IMG/VR virus record: IMGVR_UViG_3300009169_000024
Span: 1 to 62,874 of that record
Strand: one strand, 5' to 3'
DNA length: 62,874 nt
Source: a virus
In this document: positions 6,146-12,484 of the stretch, one piece after another
Position numbering within the stretch: the first letter of the stretch is position 1
Layout of the letters: each line of letters begins with the position of its first letter
Translations under genes and position numbers: made by a program
Notes under the pieces: model-generated
The model's database searches: none
What the model was told of the DNA's origin: nothing
The model's input: the letters and a program-made list of their open reading frames with translations, nothing else

Positions 6146-6268
6146 TCATCTCCCGCCGATCAGCTCCAGGGACAGCGTCTTCACCATCCACCACGAGATC
6201 ACCGCGAAGACCACCACGTAGGCGATGAAGACGAGAACCCAGAGCGCCGAGAAGAACCGCTTACTCAT
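6146..6268 (-). CDS. Single-pass membrane miniprotein, 40 aa
   Basis: Short basic N-terminus (MSKRFF), one transmembrane segment (SALWVLVFIAYVVVFAVISW) and a short tail ending LIGGR. The SD is GGAGGAGAAGG, and it overlaps the upstream gene by eight bases. Phage early operons often carry such peptides that alter the host membrane or block superinfection, but nothing in the sequence assigns a role. Confidence 0.7.
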   Translation of the reverse strand: MSKRFFSALWVLVFIAYVVVFAVISWWMVKTLSLELIGGR

Positions 6269-6623
6269 CCTTCTCCTCCAGCAACGGGTGGGGGATGATG
6301 CAGAATGTTCCGTAGGCGGTCTTGATCTCTTGCATTCCCATCGCCTTGAGCGTCCGCTCGTGTTCCTCCGGCGTCATCCCCACGACCGTTTCCGCGATCC
6401 GCTTGAGCATCGCTTCCCACTCCCAGTCCTCGGAGGCTGGGATCAGGCCGTCGTCGATGATCCGCTGGATGCAGTTGCAGATGTCCCGCCTTCCGTTCTC
6501 GGTTTCGTCCTCCCATGAGACTTGGATCTCGGAGCCGTAGAAGCCCCACTCCCGGTTGATCTCCTGGATGTGCTTGTGCCAGGCACGGGCGATCTTCTCG
6601 ACGTACTGCTCGGTGTCACTCAT
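6261..6623 (-). CDS. Hypothetical protein, 120 aa
   Basis: Trp-rich and acidic: EKIARAWHKHIQEINREWGF, QVSWEDETENGRRDICNCI, WEWEAMLKRIAETVVGM. Probably helical and soluble, with two close cysteines (DICNCIQ). It starts at the first copy of the GAGGTGAAGCCATGAGT junction repeat, marking the downstream end of the amplified gene family, but does not itself carry the EVKP tail. Function unknown. Confidence 0.7.
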   Translation of the reverse strand: MSDTEQYVEKIARAWHKHIQEINREWGFYGSEIQVSWEDETENGRRDICNCIQRIIDDGLIPASEDWEWEAMLKRIAETVVGMTPEEHERTLKAMGMQEIKTAYGTFCIIPHPLLEEKDE

Positions 6624-6847
6624 GGCTTCACCTCACCATCCAGGGCGCGGAGGGCATCGCTCATTGCGTTGAGGCAGTCAGCGTCAGTTGGGTGTTCTCC
6701 GGGGAGCGGGTTGCCAAGTCCACGGATGTCCCATCTCTTTGCAACCTCCCGCGCCGCGTCCACCACCGCTTGTAGGCGCTTGTTCTCGGCCTCCTGCTTG
6801 TAGATTGTGCCGATCAGGTCACGCAGCTTGTCCACCGGATCACTCAT
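6620..6847 (-). CDS. EVKP-family protein 1, 75 aa
   Basis: Member of a local family that shares the coiled segment NKRLQAVVDAAREVAKRW and the C-terminus ALRALDGEVKP. N-terminus MSDPVDKLRDLIGTIYKQEA is also helical. The codons for the EVKP end form the SD (GAGGTGA) of the next gene, and the stop overlaps its ATG. Probably a small oligomeric coiled-coil protein; the role is unknown. Confidence 0.75.
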   Translation of the reverse strand: MSDPVDKLRDLIGTIYKQEAENKRLQAVVDAAREVAKRWDIRGLGNPLPGEHPTDADCLNAMSDALRALDGEVKP

Positions 6848-7155
6848 GGCTTCACCTCACCGTCCAGGGCGCGGAGGATCTCTCGCGCCGTCTCGACGGC
6901 TTCATGCCGCCGGTGAGAGATGATCTCCCAGCACCTCTCCCGCGCCGCGTCCACCACCGCTTGCGCCGCCTTCCACTTCTCCTCATACATCTGAGCGAAG
7001 GTTACAAGCCCCGCCCTGGCGCTGTTGGCCTTGTCCAGCTCCGCTTGCAGGCGCTCGATCTCGTCAGCCGCCCATATCATGTCCTGTTGCACCAGTACGC
7101 CGACCACATTTCTGGAGCATCGACGGAGCCGGTCAAGTCGGTTCTGGTCACTCAT
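6844..7155 (-). CDS. EVKP-family protein 2, 103 aa
   Basis: Longest family member. It has an N-terminal DRLRRCSRNVVGVLVQQDM, a coiled segment ADEIERLQAELDKANSARAG and the family core KAAQAVVDAARERCWEI, ending ILRALDGEVKP. Compared with its neighbours it has an extra heptad-like stretch in the middle. Both ends lie in copies of the junction repeat. Confidence 0.75.
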   Translation of the reverse strand: MSDQNRLDRLRRCSRNVVGVLVQQDMIWAADEIERLQAELDKANSARAGLVTFAQMYEEKWKAAQAVVDAARERCWEIISHRRHEAVETAREILRALDGEVKP

Positions 7156-7352
7156 GGCTTCACCTCACCCGCTCGGTTCGGACGACTCCAAACTCCTTGC
7201 CCGTAGCAGAACTCATTGAACTGGTCGAGCCGGATCGCTCCGCATGCCTCACAACGCCATACGCGCACGGTGTCACTCTCGACAACAGATGGCTTCCGGC
7301 GAAGCCACAGTCCCTCGACAACCACAATCCTGCGCTTGTGGTTGCAACTCAT
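7152..7352 (-). CDS. Zinc-ribbon protein with EVKP end, 66 aa
   Basis: Lacks the RLQAVVDAAR coil and instead has two cysteine pairs around a beta region: a lone Cys at MSCNHKRRIVVVEG and CEACGAIRLDQFNEFC. It still ends AGEVKP because its 3' end is the shared junction repeat, showing that the junction travels separately from the gene body. Likely metal-binding; function unknown. Confidence 0.7.
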   Translation of the reverse strand: MSCNHKRRIVVVEGLWLRRKPSVVESDTVRVWRCEACGAIRLDQFNEFCYGQGVWSRPNRAGEVKP

Positions 7353-7594
7353 GGCTTCACCTCACCGTCCAGGGCACGAAGGATGTCATCTGCTGTATCC
7401 CTCACCTCTTCCATAATCCTCTGGGCGTTGATGACCTCAAGACACGCCTCCCGCGCCGCGTCCAGCACCGCTTGCAGGCGCTCGATCTCGGATTGTGCGT
7501 GCTCACGAGCGTCCCGGTGTCCATCAAAGTACCCAACGCTATATCGGTCATTGTCGCCAGCGTCGTCCAATAGCCGTTTCACGATTTCACTCAT
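7349..7594 (-). CDS. EVKP-family protein 3, 81 aa
   Basis: MSEIVKRLLDDAGDNDRYSV, then REHAQSEIERLQAVLDAARE and ILRALDGEVKP. It is closest in layout to members 1 and 2. The whole protein is predicted helical by composition. ATGA overlaps occur at both ends. Confidence 0.75.
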   Translation of the reverse strand: MSEIVKRLLDDAGDNDRYSVGYFDGHRDAREHAQSEIERLQAVLDAAREACLEVINAQRIMEEVRDTADDILRALDGEVKP

Positions 7595-7899
7595 GGCTTC
7601 ACCTCACCGTCCAGCCGTCCCCTTCCGTTGCAACGCTGGCACTGGCGCTCCCCGGACTCATCCAGCCCGCTTCCGTCGCATAGCGGGCATGGCTTCACCT
7701 CACCGTCTAGGGCGCGGATGGCGATGCACAGATCGCAGGTGCAGTCGTCCCCGGCGCACATATAGGGTCGCGCCGCGTCCACTACCGCTTGTAGGCGCTC
7801 CCACTCCTCCCACGGCACGATGGCGAACGGCCCGCCGCTGTCGTAGAGCAGCACCTCCTCGTCGTGGCCGGTCAGGTAGGCGCGTCGAACGTCACTCAT
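7591..7899 (-). CDS. Fused EVKP protein with zinc-knuckle extension, 102 aa
   Basis: MSDVRRAYLTGHDEEVLLYD and WEEWERLQAVVDAARPYMCA lead to AIRALDGEVKP, but here translation continues into CPLCDGSGLDESGERQCQRC-NGRG and ends again in LDGEVKP. The internal junction repeat (7688) reads GCCATGC where the others read GCCATGA, so the stop was lost and two units fused. CxxCxGxG pairs are DnaJ-type zinc knuckles. RBS GGGTGG; the upstream ATG in this frame belongs to shadow sequence. Confidence 0.75.
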   Translation of the reverse strand: MSDVRRAYLTGHDEEVLLYDSGGPFAIVPWEEWERLQAVVDAARPYMCAGDDCTCDLCIAIRALDGEVKPCPLCDGSGLDESGERQCQRCNGRGRLDGEVKP

Positions 7900-8054
7900 G
7901 GACCACCCTTCCCTTTCATCATCGCTCTCCAGTCCTTGTCGCTGACGAGCCCACTGATTCCCCACAGGAACTTGCCGGTGCGCTGATGGTAGGCGAGGCG
8001 CACGCGCTGGCTCCTCTTGCCTGCCCAGTAGATTGGGTACTGCCACCACTTCAT
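7896..8054 (-). CDS. Hypothetical small basic protein, 52 aa
   Basis: MKWWQYPIYWAGKRSQRVRL, then AYHQRTGKFLWGISGLVSDK and a basic tail KGKGGP. The GGAGGTGA binding site is strong and the stop overlaps the next ATG as ATGA. Rich in Trp/Tyr and Lys/Arg, so it could associate with nucleic acid or membrane. No family recognised. Confidence 0.65.
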   Translation of the reverse strand: MKWWQYPIYWAGKRSQRVRLAYHQRTGKFLWGISGLVSDKDWRAMMKGKGGP

Positions 8055-8057
8055 GGC

Positions 8058-8558
8058 TCACCTCCCCCTGTAGCCGCAGCGATCCAGCCAGCGGAGGAAG
8101 CGCTGCCAGAGGCTCGGACGGTAGGTGATGGCGGCGACTTCCTCGCGGAACTCCGCGACGGCTTCGCTCACGCTCTTTTGCTTGGGTTCCATGCCGAGCC
8201 CAAACAGGAGCGTCATCTCCATCTGGGTGAGCTGCTGCTGGAGCTGCAGGCTCTGTCTCGCTCCCTCCCCCGGATCATCGAAGCGGAGGATGGCGTTCGA
8301 GCCGCAGTTCTTGCAGCGCTCCGGCTTCTCCTCGAAGCGGGAGCCGCAGTGGTCGCACTTCCACATCTCGATCTGCTGCATCCCTTGAAGCCCTGCGGGC
8401 CAGGAAGGGGTCATGCCCTGATTCTGCCAGAGCCCTGCGTACTGGTTCATCTGCTGCTGCGTGTTGCCTGGGTAGATTCCGCCGAAGCCTCCGTAGGGAT
8501 ACTCGCCGTAGAAGGAACCTGGGATGGGCCAGCGGTGATAGGCGTCCATGCTACCCAT
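8058..8558 (-). CDS. Zinc-ribbon protein with Gly/Tyr/Gln-rich N-terminus, about 166 aa
   Basis: Residues 1-55 are low in complexity (GSFYGEYPYGGFGGIYPGNT, QQQMNQYAGLWQ). A rubredoxin-type zinc ribbon follows, WKCDHCGSRFEEKPERCKNC. The C-terminal half is helical (ARQSLQLQQQLTQMEMTLL, EAVAEFREEVAAITY, WQRFLRWLDRCG). Two starts compete: the ATG at 8558, used here because it overlaps the previous stop, and one three codons later. Neither has a strong SD, so coupling is likely. Function unknown. Confidence 0.65.
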   Translation of the reverse strand: MGSMDAYHRWPIPGSFYGEYPYGGFGGIYPGNTQQQMNQYAGLWQNQGMTPSWPAGLQGMQQIEMWKCDHCGSRFEEKPERCKNCGSNAILRFDDPGEGARQSLQLQQQLTQMEMTLLFGLGMEPKQKSVSEAVAEFREEVAAITYRPSLWQRFLRWLDRCGYRGR

Positions 8559-8787
8559 TGCCGTTGACATCCACGACAGGCGGGGTGCGGAGCGGGAGGA
8601 TCTTGTTCCACAGCTTGTTCGGGATTGCCACGCTGTGGTGGTCCGCATTGAAGTCCCACTCGTCGTAGCACTGCGCTACCTCGCGGAGCAGGCCGCGCAG
8701 CGCTTCCGTCTCACACTTCTCGCAGTGTTCCGCGTGACCGTTCTTGTGCTCCTTGCACGCAGCGTAGGTATTGATGTGCTCACTCAT
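8551..8787 (-). CDS. Hypothetical His/Cys-rich protein, 78 aa
   Basis: The N-terminus is a likely zinc site: YAACKEHKNGHAEHCEKCET. A helical and aromatic remainder follows (LRGLLREVAQCYDEWDF, IPNKLWNKILPLRTPP). The site AAGGAAAGAAGG precedes the ATG. The cluster of Cys and His in one short loop suggests a treble-clef or B-box-like knuckle, but spacing does not fit a named family. Confidence 0.7.
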   Translation of the reverse strand: MSEHINTYAACKEHKNGHAEHCEKCETEALRGLLREVAQCYDEWDFNADHHSVAIPNKLWNKILPLRTPPVVDVNGNG

Positions 8788-8822
8788 GCCTTCTTTCCTT
8801 TCAAGTCGAACGGTTTACTCAT
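8784..8822 (-). CDS. Candidate 12-residue peptide gene
   Basis: MSKPFDLKGKKA has its own GGGAGG site and starts inside the last codons of the FmdB-like gene. Its stop overlaps the next ATG as ATGA. It may be a real micropeptide, or simply a means of carrying terminating ribosomes across the 27-base gap between two larger genes. Confidence 0.4.
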   Translation of the reverse strand: MSKPFDLKGKKA

Positions 8823-9111
8823 CATCCTCCCACGAGGGGTCGTAGGTCTCAGACCAATCGTCAAACGATCCGCTGCCCTTGGGAGCTGCGAAGTCCTCGA
8901 TGCCGAGCGCGGTGACGGTGTCGTCGTAGAGGTGCTGGTAGGGAGTCCCCTTGCGCTCCACGCTCTTGACCTTCGCCGGGGAAATGATGCGGGCAGCCGG
9001 GAACGCGCAGAGCGGGCAGGGGGCAGGATCTCGCGGACTGAGTGGCTGGGCGACGTAGAAGACCTCGAACCGATGGCCGCAGCTGGGGCAGAGGTACTCA
9101 TAGATCGGCAT
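8815..9111 (-). CDS. FmdB-like zinc-ribbon protein, 98 aa
   Basis: MPIYEYLCPSCGHRFEVFY is the signature opening of FmdB/CxxC_CxxC_SSSS zinc ribbons, and the second cysteine pair follows as CPLCAFPAARIISP. Such proteins are putative regulators in bacteria and are common in phages, with no settled activity. The tail is acidic and Trp-rich (FDDWSETYDPSWEDDE). GGAGG lies seven bases before ATG. Longer upstream frames are shadows. Confidence 0.85.
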   Translation of the reverse strand: MPIYEYLCPSCGHRFEVFYVAQPLSPRDPAPCPLCAFPAARIISPAKVKSVERKGTPYQHLYDDTVTALGIEDFAAPKGSGSFDDWSETYDPSWEDDE

Positions 9112-9385
9112 CGTCAGCCTCCGGCTCCCAGTCCGTCTTCGGGATTCCAATCCCCGCCCGCTCCAGATCCATCCAGCGGTCCATGGCCTCCTGCCAGAGC
9201 GCCTTGGCGAACGGGACCATCGGACACTTCGGCTCGTGGAGCACCCCGTCGATGGTCTCTTCGACTTCCTTGCATGTGCAGATGGGCAGCTGGTGGCTGT
9301 CCCTTGCAATCTCCAACAGCCTGGATGCTTCCTCTCGCACTCCGGGGTTCTGCCACAGGTAACGCCCTACCAATCCACGGCTCAT
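9098..9385 (-). CDS. Hypothetical protein, 95 aa
   Basis: Starts MSRGLVGRYLWQNPGVREEA behind GGGAGGTG. It has a Cys-rich middle (LPICTCKEVEETIDGVL, EPKCPMVPFAK) and a helical WQEAMDRWMDLERAG segment. Cys-x-Cys plus a later Cys may bind metal. It overlaps the FmdB-like gene by 14 bases. Confidence 0.7.
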   Translation of the reverse strand: MSRGLVGRYLWQNPGVREEASRLLEIARDSHQLPICTCKEVEETIDGVLHEPKCPMVPFAKALWQEAMDRWMDLERAGIGIPKTDWEPEADDADL

Positions 9386-9438
9386 CGGCACCTCCCGAAC
9401 CTCACGTCCTGGCGCGGGTCCGACATCGAAACTTCCAT
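9382..9438 (-). CDS. 18-residue leader peptide of the left-arm operon
   Basis: MEVSMSDPRQDVRFGRCR is preceded by a strong AAAGGAGAAAGAG site, and its stop overlaps the first full gene as ATGA. As the first reading frame after the promoter region it could couple translation into the operon or act as an attenuator-style leader. No run of a single amino acid is present, so classical attenuation is not indicated. Confidence 0.5.
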   Translation of the reverse strand: MEVSMSDPRQDVRFGRCR

Positions 9439-9458
9439 ACTCTTTCTCCTTTATGGCC

Positions 9459-9541
9459 TACTCGGGTTTACCACAGGGGGCCGGGCCGGTCAAGCTCCAG
9501 CCCGGCTCTCCCCTCGCAAAGCTCGGGGGAGAGCTGGGCTG
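9459..9541 (-). promoter_or_regulatory. Leftward promoter region with a 16-base-arm hairpin
   Basis: CAGCCCGGCTCTCCCC (9498-9513) pairs with GGGGGAGAGCTGGGCTG (9525-9541) with one mismatch. On the minus strand the loop reads GAGCTTTGCGA, with a CTTTG apex as in other leader hairpins of this phage. A weak leftward promoter may follow: TTGACC (minus strand of 9488-9493) then 17 bases then TAAACC (9465-9470). If that promoter is right, the hairpin is upstream DNA rather than transcribed leader. No T-tract adjoins it. Confidence 0.45.
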
Positions 9542-9563
9542 TAAAAGAGCGCGATTTTAGGGA

Positions 9564-9592
9564 TTGACCCTTGACACGTTGTGGCCTACGAT
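9564..9592 (+). promoter_or_regulatory. Rightward promoter for the two winged-helix genes
   Basis: TTGACC (9564-9569) is followed after 17 bases by TACGAT (9587-9592), matching four of six -10 positions. A second TTGACA overlaps at 9571 but has no properly spaced -10. It drives the genes at 9627 and 9856. Confidence 0.6.
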
Positions 9593-9626
9593 CAATGGTG
9601 ACACTCGCCAGAAAGAGAGAAGGCGC

Positions 9627-9881
9627 ATGAAAGGGCTACGCAAAGTCACGGATCGGCAGATTTTACTCAAGATCAACGCTCTCAGCCCGGCGCGGATGTC
9701 AACGCTCGCCAGCGAGCTTGGGGTCACACGACAGGCAATGTCCTACCGGCTGCAGCGCCTGGAGCGGCTCAGAAAAGTGAGCCGAACGAAGGGCAACAAG
9801 TCCATCAGGGAGCCTGACCTGTGGCGCTTGTGCGGAGATAAGGAGCTACCGAAAAATGGCGGACCTATGGGCAACCGATAG
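9627..9881 (+). CDS. Winged helix-turn-helix regulator, 84 aa
   Basis: TDRQILLKINALSPARMSTL then ASELGVTRQAMSYRLQRLER (about 8-48) is a MarR/Lrp-type winged helix: a helix, a turn at LGVT and a recognition helix. A basic wing follows (KVSRTKGNKS). The ATG with GAGAAGG is preferred over a start 63 bases upstream that would lie in the promoter. It sits just before the late promoter with its perfect palindrome at 10297-10313, making it a candidate late-gene regulator. Confidence 0.8.
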   Translation: MKGLRKVTDRQILLKINALSPARMSTLASELGVTRQAMSYRLQRLERLRKVSRTKGNKSIREPDLWRLCGDKELPKNGGPMGNR

Positions 9882-10290
9882 CGGACGGGCGGCAATGGCC
9901 GACTACTTCGAGCGCCTGACCCGCGCTCCCTCTGGCGTTTACAGCGCCCTGCTGTTCCTCCACGAGAACCCCCAGGACTTCACGGAGCACTGGGCGCTCC
10001 TCACCAAAACCACGAAGCGCCCCAAGTGGGAGCGCCTGGCCAACGACGGTTTCATCAAGTACCACTACTCCAAGAGGCGGCGCAAGGCCAAACCTCTCTA
10101 CACCCTGGCCGATGAGAACGTGACCTGGCTCCTGATCGAGGTGCTGCAGCTTATCCTCCGCAGAATTGAGAAGGAACGCGCCTCCGCCAGGGCACTCCTC
10201 CGCTACGCATCGTCCGGTCCAGAAAAGGGGGAATTCGAGCAGACTCTCGTTTTTTCCCCAAGGCCAAGAGATTGGACCGGACTCGGCTGA
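9856..10290 (+). CDS. Probable DNA-binding protein with winged-helix-like region, 144 aa
   Basis: FERLTRAPSGVYSALLFLHE, DFTEHWALLTKTTKRPKWER, LANDGFIKYHYSKRRRKAKP suggest a winged helix with a basic wing (about 18-82). A leucine-rich helix follows (VTWLLIEVLQLILRRIEKER), which could dimerise. It overlaps the previous gene by 26 bases with an AAGGAG site. The tandem arrangement suggests both act on the adjacent promoters. No exact family recognised. Confidence 0.65.
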   Translation: MADLWATDSGRAAMADYFERLTRAPSGVYSALLFLHENPQDFTEHWALLTKTTKRPKWERLANDGFIKYHYSKRRRKAKPLYTLADENVTWLLIEVLQLILRRIEKERASARALLRYASSGPEKGEFEQTLVFSPRPRDWTGLG

Positions 10291-10296
10291 CGGGTT

Positions 10297-10331
10297 GCCC
10301 ATTGACAATGGGCTATCTCCAAGCCTATGTT
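10297..10331 (+). promoter_or_regulatory. Late promoter with palindromic operator
   Basis: TTGACA (10302-10307) and TATGTT (10326-10331), 18 bases apart, form a good promoter. The -35 box is embedded in a perfect 17-base palindrome, GCCCATTG-A-CAATGGGC (10297-10313). A dimeric protein bound there would directly block or recruit RNA polymerase. It precedes terS and is the only clear promoter ahead of the 38-kb structural block. Confidence 0.75.
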
Positions 10332-10485
10332 TAGGATGACTTGAAGCTCCTAGCGAGGCCGGACCCCCTCGCGACCGCCGCTCTGGTACGCTGACTGGCA
10401 GTGATGAGCATGGAGCCAGGCAACCGACCGAATCCGCCCCAGTGCGCGGAGCGGCCAGCGGTGTCATGGACGCGGAGGGACCGGC

Positions 10486-11211
10486 ATGAATGACCCCGAT
10501 GGGAAGAAGCTCGCGCTCGCCCTTGGCTTCATGGACGATGAAAGCCTCGACCAGGTGCTGCAGACGCACCCCACGGTCCAGGCTTACATGGCCGGAGCCG
10601 TCACCTTCACTGAGGCCATGTTCATCGAGGAGTACCTGAGCAACGGCTTCAACCACGCAGCTGCGATGAGGTCGGTTGAGGCCAGGGCGCTCCAGCTCCA
10701 GGCGTATGAGCGCGTCGGGCGCTTCCTGATGAAGAAGGCGGTCGTCCGCCGACTGCTCGCAAGGCGACTCGCTGAGCAGGCCCTGGCGGCTGACGAAGTG
10801 CTGGCGCAGCTCGCCAGCGTGGCTACCGCCTCAATGGAAGACTTCGTTGATGTCAGGCCGGTGACGGACCCGGTGACCGAGCAGGAGATGTGGATCGCCG
10901 TTCCTGACATCAGGAAGGCAAGGGACTCCGGCAAGCTCCACCTGGCCAAAGAGTTGACCTATGACAAAGAAGGCACCGTCAAGATCAAGCTCCGCGATGC
11001 CGACAAGGCGCTCGACATGCTGGCGAAACACCTCGGCCTGTTCGAGCTGGACAACCTCCAGAAGGTGCCGACCGAGATTGCAGAGCTTCTGAAGCTGTCC
11101 GCCGCCGAGAAGAAAGAGCGGCTGTCCGAGTACCGCAACATGATGGAATGGAGTCAGCCGAGTGAGGGGAACCTTCCTCCCAGCACAGACGAAGCAGCTC
11201 CTGAAGAGTGA
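10486..11211 (+). CDS. terS: Terminase small subunit, 241 aa
   Basis: This recognises phage DNA and hands it to the large subunit for packaging. FTEAMFIEEYLSNGFNHAAA then RLAEQALAADEVLAQLASVA then LRDADKALDMLAKHLGLFE (near 168-186) follow the Terminase_2-type layout: an N-terminal DNA-binding helix pair, a central helical oligomerisation part and the KLHDK..AL..LgkHLGlF signature. It immediately precedes the large subunit and overlaps it by 50 bases. The N-terminal helix-turn-helix is less regular than usual. Confidence 0.88.
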   Translation: MNDPDGKKLALALGFMDDESLDQVLQTHPTVQAYMAGAVTFTEAMFIEEYLSNGFNHAAAMRSVEARALQLQAYERVGRFLMKKAVVRRLLARRLAEQALAADEVLAQLASVATASMEDFVDVRPVTDPVTEQEMWIAVPDIRKARDSGKLHLAKELTYDKEGTVKIKLRDADKALDMLAKHLGLFELDNLQKVPTEIAELLKLSAAEKKERLSEYRNMMEWSQPSEGNLPPSTDEAAPEE

Positions 11212-11914
11212 GGGCGACGAAACCCTCGCCCTCGTTGCTATGCAGCAGGAGCTGGATGAGGCTTTCTCGAAGGACTGCTGGAGATGGATGTGCTCGTGCG
11301 TCTTCACCGTTGACGAAGCCCAGTTCGGAATGCGCGGCGCAGCCAAGATCCGCCCCTGGCCGCAGCACCTACAGTATCTGCGCGAGGTGCTTGCGGTCCT
11401 CCTCAGTGAGCCGCTCGTCATGATCCCCAAGTCCCGCCGCGTCATGGTGTCCTGGCTCGTCGCCGCGTATTTCGTCTGGGTTGCCAGGTATCAGGACCAC
11501 GCGGCTCTGTTCTGGCAGTCAGAAACCGAGAAGAAGGCGGCGTACATCGTGGATCAGCGCTGCCACTTCATCGAGACCCACATCAAACCACCGGAGTTCC
11601 GGCGCAGGATCACCACGATCAAGACGAAGGACTCCCTCATCGGCCAGATGAACTACCCGAACGGGAGCTACATCTGGGCGGTGCCTCAGGGCGGCGACGT
11701 GCTGCGCACCTACACGGCGACGAAGGTGATGATGGACGAGTGCGAGTTCCAGCCGCAGGCCCCTGGCGCGGTGAGAGCCCTCCTGCCCATGGTCGAGAAG
11801 GGCTCGCAGGCGATCCTCGTCTCGTCCTCGAACGGCCCCATCGGCGTGATGGCAGAGATGTGCAACGCAATTGGCTTTTCTAATTGGTCTGACATCAGTA
11901 GGATAGCGAACTAG
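11162..11914 (+). CDS. terL: Terminase large subunit, ATPase half, 250 aa
   Basis: N-terminal motor of the packaging enzyme. PLVMIPKSRRVMVSWLVAAY (about 84-103) is the variant Walker A, KVMMDECEF (188-196) the Walker B with catalytic Glu, and AILVSSSNGPIGVMAEMC (215-232) the coupling motif. The protein stops 18 residues after that motif, where intact large subunits continue into the nuclease. The last 16 codons (AIGFSNWSDISRIAN) are visibly AT-richer than the gene. GTG start with GGAG eight bases ahead; no better start exists. The nuclease half is a separate gene at 12485, in the same frame. Confidence 0.88.
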   Translation: MRGTFLPAQTKQLLKSEGDETLALVAMQQELDEAFSKDCWRWMCSCVFTVDEAQFGMRGAAKIRPWPQHLQYLREVLAVLLSEPLVMIPKSRRVMVSWLVAAYFVWVARYQDHAALFWQSETEKKAAYIVDQRCHFIETHIKPPEFRRRITTIKTKDSLIGQMNYPNGSYIWAVPQGGDVLRTYTATKVMMDECEFQPQAPGAVRALLPMVEKGSQAILVSSSNGPIGVMAEMCNAIGFSNWSDISRIAN

Positions 11915-11923
11915 GAGGTGAGC

Positions 11924-12484
11924 ATGCCAATCCCCAGCAGAGGCCAGCTCGGCCAGATGGCCAACCCACAGTTCCAAGACCCGGCCCAGGCCAGAAACCT
12001 CGCCGGATTCCCGGCAGGGGCGAAGCCGAAGCCGATGCCGCCGCAGGGTGGTTTTGCCCGCCCGCAGGGGCCGGGACTCCCGCCGCCGCAGCCCGGCATG
12101 CCCGGCATGGGTCCGAGCGGCCAGATCCCGCCAGGGATGACACCGGGCTCGCAGTACGGTAACGCCCGCGAGGTGCTTTTCAACAACCTCTTCACCCAGC
12201 CAGCGCAGAACATGCGCGGACCGCAGCCTGGACAGATCGGGCCGCTGCAGCGTCTCGGAGGGCAGCCAGGGCAGAAGCCCATGCAGCCCATGCCTGGCAC
12301 GCTGACAGCTGCCGGTCAGCCGCAGCCCTGGCAGCCATACGCTGGCCAGCCCCCGCAGGCAGGTCCGTCGAGGGTGCCGCCTGGGATGCCGCAGGGACCG
12401 CAGCAGAAGCCTCCTGGTCAGGGAGGTAACCAGATGCCCAACCTCGGGACGGTTCCTCCTGGTGGCCTGGGTGGCGGGAAGTAG
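11924..12484 (+). CDS. Pro/Gly/Gln-rich protein inserted between terminase halves, 186 aa
   Basis: Almost entirely low complexity: GQLGQMANPQFQDPAQARNL, GLPPPQPGMPGMGPSGQIPP, QPQPWQPYAGQPPQAGPSRV. Only GNAREVLFNNLFTQPAQNMR near the middle looks like an ordered helix. The SD AGGAGGT fits the ATG at 11924; an in-frame GTG two codons earlier is too close. It ends TAG directly abutting the ATG of the nuclease half. Similar composition occurs in the virion genes at 34751 and 35327, so a structural or disordered linker role is plausible. Its frame equals that of both terminase halves. Confidence 0.75.
   Translation: MPIPSRGQLGQMANPQFQDPAQARNLAGFPAGAKPKPMPPQGGFARPQGPGLPPPQPGMPGMGPSGQIPPGMTPGSQYGNAREVLFNNLFTQPAQNMRGPQPGQIGPLQRLGGQPGQKPMQPMPGTLTAAGQPQPWQPYAGQPPQAGPSRVPPGMPQGPQQKPPGQGGNQMPNLGTVPPGGLGGGK

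Larger units (their letters stand above)
6621..7712. repeat. Six copies of the EVKP gene-junction repeat
   Basis: A near-identical block, CATGGCTTCACCTCACC then usually GTCCAGGGCGCGG, begins at 6621, 6845, 7153, 7350, 7592 and 7688. On the minus strand it encodes ALDGEVKP, provides the SD GAGGTGA and gives the next ATGA start/stop overlap, so one DNA block is a complete gene junction. A related copy lies at 55234. A second shared block, CGCGTCCACCACCGCTTG (encoding QAVVDAA), recurs upstream of four of the junctions. Confidence 0.85.

Noticed and set aside
6621-7712. CRISPR-like regularly repeated block
   Set aside because: Repeats are unevenly spaced (96-308 bases), lie at gene junctions and encode protein ends; no spacers, leader or cas genes.
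11912-12484. General reassignment of TAG as a sense codon
   Set aside because: Many convincing genes here end in TAG (helicase, scaffold, capsid, holin), so TAG is a normal stop; at most local read-through is possible.
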